DNA from: Branchiostoma floridae | Taxonomy: Eukaryota; Chordata; Leptocardii; Amphioxiformes; Branchiostomatidae | DNA: 64,000 nucleotides | Direction of reading: 5' to 3' | NCBI RefSeq assembly: GCF_000003815.2 | Contig: NC_049983.1 | Coordinates: forward strand, 24,394,068-24,458,067 | Shown: one piece after another, positions 1 through 8,700 of the stretch | How positions within the stretch are numbered: position 1 is the first letter of the stretch | Layout of the letters: each line of letters opens with the position of its first letter | Notes under the pieces: model-generated | Seen by the model: the letters and a program-made list of their open reading frames with translations, nothing else | Databases searched by the model: none | What the model was told of the DNA's origin: nothing | Position numbers and translations under genes: made by a program

Positions 1-186
1 ATGGTTCTTAGATTCAGTAACAGATGGGCATTTACCGTTGGCATAATGCATAAATGATGTCGAACAGCAGAACACTCGTATTCAAATGAAATAAAGGTAC
101 TCAAATCCAATTATACATAATTGTAACAGATATAAATTGTGTAATTCTGATCGTGACTGTATCATGTGAAATAGCACAGCACTTAC

Positions 187-269
187 AGCTCTCAAGGTGT
201 AGGCTACAGTTCTGTTTGTCCAAAGGGTATTTCCTCAAGTCCATGTTACATTCAGCAATAACTGTTACC
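187..269 (-). CDS. Gene A exon 5 (83 bp, Cys-loop)
   Basis: The acceptor is CACATTCCAG and the donor GAGAGCT|GTAAGT. It encodes [20 protein letters not shown], with 13 residues between the two cysteines. This is the last exon of gene A inside the window; the next (YGYT) exon would be left of position 1. Confidence 0.95.
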
Positions 270-2858
270 CTGGAATGTGAGATACGATGGTAAACCATAT
301 TCTTATGCCATCATAAAAGCAAAAACAGAACTTTCTATTCATCAAAGAAGAAATGTTGGTCAGTATGTAATAGCAACACCCTTTACAATGACTTTATTTG
401 AATTGCAACAGATGCAGTGCAATCTGGACACAAGGATAGCAAGCATCATTAAATATCAGCAACTGCCATTCCAAAACCTGGGCGTCTGGCTATATTCCTC
501 TGGGTAATAAGAAGTCAAGAGTGGGAGTGGTCAGTTATCGCATGCCATAATTCTATTCCGCATAGAGATAGGTAAATATTGGCCAAACGTCACGTTTATA
601 GCATTCAACTTTCCTCCTGATATCACCACAGTTTTTTTCTCATTTGCATGAATATAGTTCCATGTTTTTTTTTCATAGTTCCCTACTATGTGGATATATC
701 CAAAGAAAACGGGAGCTTCTCATTGGCTGAGGGGGAGTAGCCATGGGCTATGATGACAAACCTTTGTCCATACACGATGGACCCGTCCGGCCACAGCCGG
801 AGTAGCCTGTTCGCCATGGTGACGTTATGGAGGAACGAGAACTTGGAGTTGGGGAAGAACGTATCCGGTACCCAGAGGTACTCCACCAGCCGCCCGTCCA
901 GACTGATGCTCTCGTTGGTCCCCGTGAAGGCCAGCCGCTCGTCCTTCCAGTATTGTCTCAGCAGGATGCAGATGGTGAAATCCTGTGGTGAGAGAAACAG
1001 AACATGCAAAGTGACAATTACATCAACAGATAAATGTCTTTCATTACGTAGATTTGGTACCCTTTTCTGTACCGTATGTACATTCATCCACTTAATATTT
1101 CACTGAAATACATACAAATTTTGTATGATAGATTTCAGTTTATCTAGCTACTTAGGCCACATTCATCCATTTCATGTATCTAGCTTTTCTTCACTTGCAA
1201 TTAGCCCCATGGACATAAATTTGCAATAAAAGATTTCAATTATAGCCGAGTGGGAAGGCATGAAATAATAGAACCAATTTCTTGTTAGGAAACCCGGCAC
1301 AAAATTACTGTTAATTAGCTAAAAGCACCATTAGATAGCTGAAAGACAACTAGAGCAATTTCATAATAAATGAACTTAAAAACACGAATGAAAACACATT
1401 AAGGGATGTGTTTTGACCTTAAGAGTATCGTTATTTCTATATAATTATACTGCAACAGGACACTGTAGAGGTCCTAACTGTAAGATCAAACCCATTAGAG
1501 AACTAACGAGAAATTCAGCCAACATGATGGTACGATAATGGATTTGTCATTGAGCTAGATTGTTCTGTGGTGGTAACGGGAACATCAAGAGCTATTGTCA
1601 AATATAGAGGAGAATTCCACAACAATTGTTGGCCGAAGACGTATCAAATACGTATACGTTGCCATAAAGATTTATAGATATATATCTTGAAATATGAAAA
1701 AAACCCAAAAAAACTACCTATCATTTGACTGTTTTAACAAAACTACACAAGAAAAAAATGCTAGATAAATGTACAGCTGTTTGTAAACAAAGCGGGCAAA
1801 CTAGAATATATTTATACTTGCTGAACCATAATAACTCGAGGTTCCATCTCTATAGAATACGAAAGGCTACACATATCGGGTATGATTTTGAAAACAAAAT
1901 GTCGAAAACTCACGAGGTCGACAGCTGAGATGTGATCAATGCTAACCACGTCTAGACTCATCCGTACCAAGAGTGGTGGTCCTGAAAAGGAATAGCACAA
2001 ATTAATAGAAACCTTTAACAGGCACCAATGAAAAACTGATATTTTTCGTCATCTTCAAATTCAATTCAAAAGTGGGGGCCCTGAAAATGAATAACATAAA
2101 ATGATAGAAACTTTTGACATTAAGGTAAACTGATTTTTCCGTCTTCTTCATATTCAATCCATGTTGAATACGTGGTCATGTCATATCACATATATGGTGA
2201 TTCTTGACAACACCCCTCCATGTATAATACTGTGTCATGTCCATTTGCAGTAGCAGTAGGCCAAACTGCTTGCTACCTAATGTGCCACTAGATATGAGAG
2301 GATTTAAATCTAAGTCTAAGTAAGGTCAGAGAGCTGTCAAAAACCTCCAAATCCGGGTCGAAGGTTTCGGTTGTAGTTGACGAGCTTCTTCTTCATGTTC
2401 GGAACCCAGGAAGGAGTGTAGCTCGTCGCGAGGTAGTCGACTGGGAGCGGCTGGGGGTTCCATTCCGCGGTCGTGTAGTTTGTCACTGGCGTAACCTGAA
2501 AACTGCAGTTAAAAAACCATCAGATGCTACAGCTCTTAATCGCTAGCATCTATCAGACTCCGCGGATTGTTCGTCAAATAGTAGAACTTTGGAACAAATA
2601 ATAGTGTCAATAGTACGCTAGGTGGGTCACATACTGACTCCTATGACCGACCGACTCTCCTATCGTACTATTGACTCTATCATTTGTCCAATTTCTACTA
2701 TTTGACCAGCGATCCGCGAAGCCTGGTAGAGGCGACTTAAAAGCATGGATTGGGAGAGTTTGTAGTGCTGTGATGTTGTAAGATAACTTGTCTTACCTTC
2801 CAGAAGGGTTTAGAAAGCACGACAGGAGAAAGAGGAGGGACGTGTCAGTAGGCGCCAT
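187..2858 (-). CDS. Gene A: Cys-loop anion-channel (GABA-A/glycine receptor-like) subunit, 3' part outside window
   Basis: Five exons join in frame on the minus strand: 2797-2858, 2345-2502, 1914-1981, 762-982 and 187-269 (592 bp, 197 codons plus one base). The start ATG at 2858 opens a signal peptide (MAPTDTSLLFLLSCFL). Exon 2 ends in YNRNLRPGFGG, the conserved N-terminal helix motif. Exon 3 gives MSLDVVSIDHISAVDL. Exon 4 has LLRQYW, SLDGRL, loop A WVPDTFF and DGSIVYGQR. Exon 5 has the Cys-loop C177-x13-C191 (LRKYPLD core). Exon sizes 68, 221 and 83 bp equal those of vertebrate GABA-A subunits. Loops B and C and all membrane segments would lie left of position 1, so subunit class cannot be decided. 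The role, by family, is a plasma-membrane neurotransmitter-gated chloride channel subunit. Possible N-glycosylation sites are NYT, NES, NVT and NCS. The family call is near certain; the ligand is unknown. Confidence 0.93.
270..761 (-). other. Gene A intron 4
   Basis: This is an AT-rich intron with T-runs. I see no exon, RNA gene or repeat in it. Confidence 0.8.
762..982 (-). CDS. Gene A exon 4 (221 bp, loop D/A region)
   Basis: The acceptor is CTCACCACAG and the donor ACAAAG|GTTTGT. It encodes LLRQYWKDERLAF, the SLDGRL motif, WVPDTFFPNSK and the LRLWPDGSIVYGQ strand. Its length of 221 bp equals the vertebrate GABA-A exon. Confidence 0.95.
983..1913 (-). other. Gene A intron 3
   Basis: AT-rich with no recognisable features. 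The small ORFs here have no family resemblance. Confidence 0.8.
1914..1981 (-). CDS. Gene A exon 3 (68 bp)
   Basis: The acceptor is CCTTTTCAG and the donor GACCTC|GTGAGT. Its 68 bp is the invariant size of this exon in GABA-A/glycine receptors. It encodes beta-strand 1 (PPLLVRMSLDVVSIDHIS). Confidence 0.92.
1971..2160 (-). repeat. Tandem partial duplication across the gene A intron 2/exon 3 boundary
   Basis: The plus-strand stretch starting GTGGTGGTCCTGAAAA at 1973 recurs as GTGGGGGCCCTGAAAA at 2072, an offset of 99 bp. Both are followed by related AGAAACxTTT and CAAATTCAATT/CATATTCAAT segments. The copy contains a second acceptor-like TTTTCAG but no further exon. Confidence 0.6.
2345..2502 (-). 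CDS. Gene A exon 2
   Basis: The acceptor is AACTGCAG at 2503-2510, chosen because it keeps frame with exon 1. A second CAG seven bases downstream (exon edge 2495) would put a stop in frame. The donor is TTTGGAG|GTTTTT. It encodes the poorly conserved mature N-terminus and the helix motif LVNYNRNLRPGFGG. Confidence 0.8.
2550..2729. mobile_element. Fold-back MITE in gene A intron 1
   Basis: Inverted arms begin CTATCAGACTCCGCGGAT on the left and, read in reverse, CTACCAGGCTTCGCGGAT on the right. They continue through GTCAAATAGTAGAA and GTCAATAGTACG. No coding capacity and no clear target duplication. Confidence 0.7.
2797..2858 (-). CDS. Gene A exon 1 (signal peptide)
   Basis: This exon holds ATG at 2858 in a good context (CATCATGG), a hydrophobic leader, and then GGAAG|GTAAGA as donor. 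It leaves two bases of a codon, completed by exon 2 as AG|T (Ser). Confidence 0.8.
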
Positions 2859-4175
2859 GATGTGCCCGGGTAATGTAACCACGGATAAACAGGACAGACG
2901 GAGGATCAGGTGTCAGCCGTGTCACGTATGACGTATGGAGATGTGCGGTGGTGCTGTCTGGCTAGGTCATGTCGGTACTACATGTATGCCTAGAGTTCGG
3001 CTTAGTCTCTACCAGACTCAGGTCCGGCCTGGCCGAGTAGAAATAGGGGACTATGACAATGGTAAAATTTAGGAATAGACAATAGTCTCGTAGGAGGGAA
3101 TTGGCCTAGTAAATTTACTGGTCAGATAGACAAAAGACTGACGATGACTGAGATCCCATGGCAGCAACTTATTTGTCCCTATTTGGCCATTCTTCTCTTT
3201 TGTCATCTAGCTGACACGTCTTGCTTTGAGTATAAGTTTGCCTGATGCTATATTAAAATGATAGGTTAAGACAGATATTTTAGCATTTATTTATGAATCA
3301 TGCAAGTTAGGCCCTGATTTTTATGGTCATGACCTATGTATATTAAAGGGGGGCATCTAAGCATTGTCCGATTCTGGTTATATCTCGAGTGGTCAACCAG
3401 TATAGTTTCACATTCACACTATGCCACTTGCTTATATCACACTGACCAAATTGCCTTACTTAAACCATGTCAAAACTAACTGCCGTTAAAAATTAATGTC
3501 CTTCCGCTGACATATTCAACAGGCCACGTCATTTTGTATATCCAGAGTCGAAACTTTCATTTTGATGCAAAGGAAGGTTTGATTATGAATATCGATTTCT
3601 TGATCTCCGTTTTATCTAATTCTTTGAGTTCAATATTTACTCACAAAGTTAACAACTTTTCTAAATTCGATTTTCTTTGGAGAAATTATTCTCAACACAA
3701 GATTACCAGATGATTACTACATATTCGACACCTCTCCAAATGGTTTGTCTTGTTACTCCATCCATCAAGTGCTATACCGATTGGGTAGGGTTACATGTTA
3801 CTGTTTTCACACACAGTTGAAAGGTCAAATAGTCACTAAGCTATGCGGGACCGTCCTGCAAAAATTCATCATGGCCACATGCTTGGTGACCTTCTAACCC
3901 AGCGATAACTATCCATGTCTGTTGTGTTTTGTTTTGTTTATCTAAACGATTACCGTAGTTTTGGATTCGGAGGGGATATAAAGATGTCAGACCGACGTGT
4001 CAGCAAGCTCCTTCGCTGGTCGGTATAGGATTTCTGACACAACCAGCGTGACCCAATACTTTGCCAAATATTTGTTGTTATTTCTATTACGTTACTTGAG
4101 CTGTGACCGATGGTGCTTACATTGGGACACTATATCAATTCAGTAAGTAGGATAACGGCGTGATAATGGTATAAG
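2859..4175. other. 5' flank of gene A / intergenic between A and B
   Basis: About 1.3 kb with no exon, RNA gene or clear repeat. I could not identify a TATA box or initiator with confidence. Confidence 0.6.
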
Positions 4176-4602
4176 TAGTGGTGCGTACCTAAAGCTCGGA
4201 CTGAATTTGACCTAAAAATGCTTAGGTCCAAGTCCAAAAAAAGCCTAAATGTCCGGAGCCAAGTCCGGACTTGCAAAAAGCAAACTGTCACTTATATGCC
4301 CTTTCTTTGTTCTAAATAAACCCTTTAAAACCTTCCATAGACAGTGAAATTTGCACTGGAAAAAGACAAAAAACATTTCGTGTTTACACTGGCTGTATAA
4401 AATTTGCATGTATTTTTCACATAGCATTTCAATTCATGCTAACATGCAATTTCATATTCACCATCCCCCTAAAAAAATTTCTAGTGCACATAATACGCAA
4501 TCGGATGGGTTCAGCTCCGGACTTTAAGTCCGGACCTGAACCTGAACTGCTGGACCTGATTCCGGACCTGAACCTGAATATGAGTTTAGGTACGCACCAC
4601 TA
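4176..4602. mobile_element. Non-autonomous hAT-like transposon with perfect 8-bp target duplication
   Basis: The left end is TAGTGGTGCGTACCTAAA and the right end its reverse complement TTTAGGTACGCACCACTA. It is flanked by GGTATAAG at 4168-4175 and 4603-4610. Subterminal CGGACCTGAACCTGAA motifs repeat near the right end. An 8-bp duplication is typical of hAT elements. No transposase is seen. Confidence 0.88.
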
Positions 4603-4610
4603 GGTATAAG

Positions 4611-5349
4611 TGATAATGGCGATAGTTGAGACAGCTTCCAGAATGCGCAGACGTCTGGTATTGTTCAAGTAGTGGTTTAGTGGTTTAAATCATTTTTGGG
4701 AACAAATATCGCCGAGGCCCATCCCAACCCATCTCAGTCCATAGAAGTGTTGTCAATTATAAAGATGCAAGCATAATTTCATGTTCAGATTTTATTTGAA
4801 AATAGGACGCAATAATTTATACAATGTCTTTATATATGTTGGCACACACATATCTATTTTAAGATATCACCAGTAAGGACAACTTGCAAAAAATTACATT
4901 CCTTGTTTTACCAGCTTAATTTTTTTAATTTGCATCTCCGCCACCCATAACTAGTGTTTATGGCTCTTGTTGTCAAACTCTTATGTAATTTGCAAACATT
5001 GATTGTACTTAACAACGACACTTTTCATCAAATGCCAGTGTTTATCGTAATCATCAGCATTAGAGTAGTACAATAGAGTTACGCAGCAAGCGATAAAATG
5101 ATATAATTTCACTGCAATTGAACGTATTACGTAATGTTTTCATTGTAAATCAAAATTATCCAATGCAAGATTTCAATCTGCTAAAAGTCACTCTTTGGAA
5201 TAAGTGGTCAATTAGCTTTCAAATACAAGTGCCAAACCAACTGATCAAGACTAAATACCACTACAAACGTAGCTCACAATGATATTTGAAATAATGGCGG
5301 ATTCTTCTCCCCAGGTCTGTTGACAAACCTTAAGATTCACGCTCAGCTG
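4611..5349 (-). other. 3' flank/3' UTR of gene B
   Basis: AT-rich sequence downstream of the gene B stop, with the poly(A) signal candidates listed separately. Nothing else is recognised. Confidence 0.6.
4791..4796 (-). terminator. Candidate polyadenylation signal AATAAA, gene B
   Basis: This is the first AATAAA downstream of the gene B stop, about 555 nt away. A variant ATTAAA at 4924-4929 is closer. Neither can be confirmed without transcripts. Confidence 0.35.
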
Positions 5350-5766
5350 CTAAAAGTCACGTTCTATCTTGTCATCTTTCATGTCTACATATATGTACGT
5401 GAACCAATACACAAGGTTGACCAATGTGAACGCTATCGGGAACAGATATCTCGACCTCCTGTCTATTATGCATTCATCATCTAAAATTTTGCCAACTCTC
5501 CGTCTGACCCGGCTGGTTGTCTGCCTGACTCTGTGTCCTGCCTGGGTGGTCCTCGCCTTGACAGTGTCTCTCACTCTGTCTCTTACTCTGTACCGGATGT
5601 TTCCAAACGGTTGTCTGCCCATGCCGCTGTCGTCTGATGGTGTGCTGGCGGCGTCAGACGGGTTCTCATAGTCCATATCTGCCTCCGACACGGTCGCCAA
5701 AGGCGCGTCTCTCACGTCATTGCCCACTTCTACCATCTGCATGTCGTTTCCTGTCGGTGTCACCGG
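5350..5766 (-). CDS. Gene B exon 9 (cytoplasmic loop, TM4, stop)
   Basis: The acceptor is GGTATCTATCCAG. It encodes an acidic/Ser-rich stretch ([14 protein letters not shown]), an Arg-rich stretch ([13 protein letters not shown] and [13 protein letters not shown]), then [10 protein letters not shown] and TM4, ending at TAG 5350-5352. Confidence 0.93.
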   Translation of the reverse strand, partial: PVTPTGNDMQMVEVGNDVRDAPLATVSEADMDYENPSDAASTPSDDSGMGRQPFGNIRYRVRDRVRDTVKARTTQAGHRVRQTTSRVRRRVGKILDDECIIDRRSRYLFPIAFTLVNLVYWFTYIYVDMKDDKIERDF

Positions 5767-8700
5767 CTGGATAGATACCGAAAGTACAATAAGCACAAAG
5801 ACCTAGACAAGCCTTAGCAAGACATCATGTATAGCATGTATTTTGTTTGTTGGAAATATTTTATTTTTCCACTGCACCATTTGTTCTTCCAACGACGGTA
5901 ACGCTAGGGCAACTTCACTCCCCTGGGCACAATGTCCCTTGAGGGGTCTTGCACAGTACCATGTAAAAGTAGAAAAAGTAGAAGTAGAAGCGTTTTGTAG
6001 TGTCAGAAACAATGTACAGGATAATTCAAATGCAATTTAATCTCTACAACTGGATTAAAAAAACGTCACTAGACTGAACAGTTCATTCCTGTGACGCCGA
6101 AGAAGAATGACGGACGTCACTCGAAACGCCCTAAAGTAACTCTCCTTTTTTATTCAGTTGTAGAGATTCAATTGTATTAGAATATTGTTAAACCTTCATA
6201 AACGTACCTGATTATTTTTTTGCGGTTATGGTTATGTCGTTTTCAGTGTGTACATTTTTAGTATTTCTTTGTTCCGAAATTAAAGCATGAAGTGTATACT
6301 CCGAATCTGATATTTTTGCTTCTAATTGATTTGAGATCTTCGAACAAGAAACATAGCAGGCAATCCATGGCATGTATCATCAGCATAAATGTTTTATCAT
6401 CAGTTATGAACAGAGCTGCAAACTCGGCCCAACCTACACAACACCTTCCTCGGAGCTTGTGACTGGAGTTCTGCTTCCCGCCGCTATATGTAGCCGATGT
6501 ATATGGGACAACATAAACACCAAACATGTTCACAACAACTCACCGATGGTTGGATGTCTGTAACAACCAACGGTGTTAACGGGATCCTCTTGGTCTCCTT
6601 CTTCTGCCTGACGAGCGTGGTGTAGTTGACGATAGCGTACTCGATCAGCGCGCCGAAGGAGAAGAGGAAGCAGATGATGAGGTAGACGTCGATGGCCTTG
6701 ACGTAGGAGATCCTGGGCACGGAGGCTCGCGCGCTGGTGATGAAGGTCGTCATGGTCAACACCGTAGTGATACCTTAAGGATTGAAGAGAAAAGCTGGTT
6801 CAGTGATAAAGTTTCGCAGACGAGTGCTGAAGTTCGATGAGGTCATCCCATTCAACCATACCTTTAGGTGGTATCTCACTGCACTTGGGGCACTGGTGCG
6901 GCACTGCGGGGTTCGAAAGATTATTCAACAAATTTTAGAAATAGCGAGCGAATTTCTTTTTATATTTTGTCGTCTTCTAAGTCATACTTCTACGTATAAC
7001 GCAATATCAAAATTATAAAAAAAAAAAAAATCGGCGAACACAACAGTGCCGCAGTGAACCAATCCCGCAGTGCCGCACCAGTGCTCCAAGTGCGGCGAGA
7101 TACCACCTTTTGGTGTCGATCGTAATGCATTTATCCATATTCATTGAATAAGGATACACCTTCGGGACCTTCCTTGTTTACCAAGAAAGCTATTTGATGG
7201 ATATCCTGTAATTCGCTCTTGTCATCAAAACATTTTCTTAGTATCAACACTGTTTGCAATCAATGTAAGCGGGGAGATTGCCACGCCCTTATGCTAACGT
7301 CCATCATTATTATCTGTAACAATGGAAGCTATTGATTTAAGCTTTGATAAAAAAATTCAATAAATGCATAATGGATGTATTAGTGTGCATTTCAAAGTTG
7401 CAACGTACACAAGAGATACAAAAAATGAGTGAGGAACAGTGCATCTACCTTTGCAAGCTGTATCAAATGACTACAGTTTAGCCATGCGCAGTATTAGATC
7501 CATACATGTGACGAATGAGATGCGACCAAACACAAGCCACAGACGACCGTCACAGCATGTCGTCCTAATATCTTAGCATGAAAGTTCATCTGTGTTGGTA
7601 GAATACATTATGGGAACTGCTAAGCTTTCTTTCCACACGAATTAATATAGGGACTTACACTAAATTTTCACGTCAACTCCGTCGACCTTGTTCACAGAAT
7701 GACCCTTTCTCCAGCTGTGACGTCAGGAACACGCCACTTTGTTCTGTGAACAAGGTCGACGGATTTGACCGAAAATTTAGGGGAAGTCCCTATATTAATT
7801 CGTGTTGGAAAGAAAGTTTAGCAGTTCCATAATCGTCCTAATATCCCCTTCCACTAGGACGGCGCCATCGTCAGGCTTTCTCTCTCTGCGACCTACATTT
7901 TTTTCTATTTGCTTTTCGACAGACGAAGATAATTATATGGCACTGCACTTAGGTTAATAACTTGTTACAGTGCCACATGTTTAGTACAGACAGAAGGTAT
8001 ATGTTTTACCTCCTCGACTGAAGTCAGGTTCTCATTGTTCATTTTTACACCTGGGTGAAGTGAGGGTGATCGTGTAAAGTACATTTCACAAGGGAACAGC
8101 GTTGGGGGATCGGCGATCGTGAATATCAAACTCTGATCTTCTAGATTCCAAACCCGACGCTCTACCAGTTACACCTACAATTAATTTCACAGATCGCTAA
8201 ATGAGCTGTACCCCCCCCCCCCCAAATTATTTTACTAGTTGTGTTTTTGTTTTCTCTTCAGTGACACATCTTTCATGTACACTCAGTACGAAATCTACAG
8301 TTATACACATCTAGATCTTCCGTATGTGTAGGTCGCAGAGAGAGCACAGCACGATCACCATCTAGTAAAAGGGGGTCCTTACCAAGCGACACCCTAGCCG
8401 GCTCAGAGTAGGGACTGATCCAGAACCCGACCCACGACATCATGACGATCAGAGCGGCGGGGAAGTAGGTTTGCAGCAAAAAGAAAGGGATCAGGCGAAT
8501 CAGATTGAAGCTGAAGATTAGGCGAGGGTAGTCACCTGCGGAAAAAAAAGCAAGCGCGGCGTGATGTTAGTGAGACTGACGGGGGCTGCTGTAGGCTTAC
8601 CGAGTCCCACTCGGGCCGGCTCGGAGTAAGGGTTGACCCAGAAGCCGACCCAGGAGATCATGACGATGAGGGCGGCCGGGATGTAGGTCTGCATCAGGAA

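Noticed and set aside
686-1106. Plus-strand ORFs overlapping receptor exons (for example 750-1106, 5369-5671, 19886-20200)
   Set aside because: These are antisense shadows of the minus-strand receptor exons. The minus frame has conserved family motifs and splice sites.
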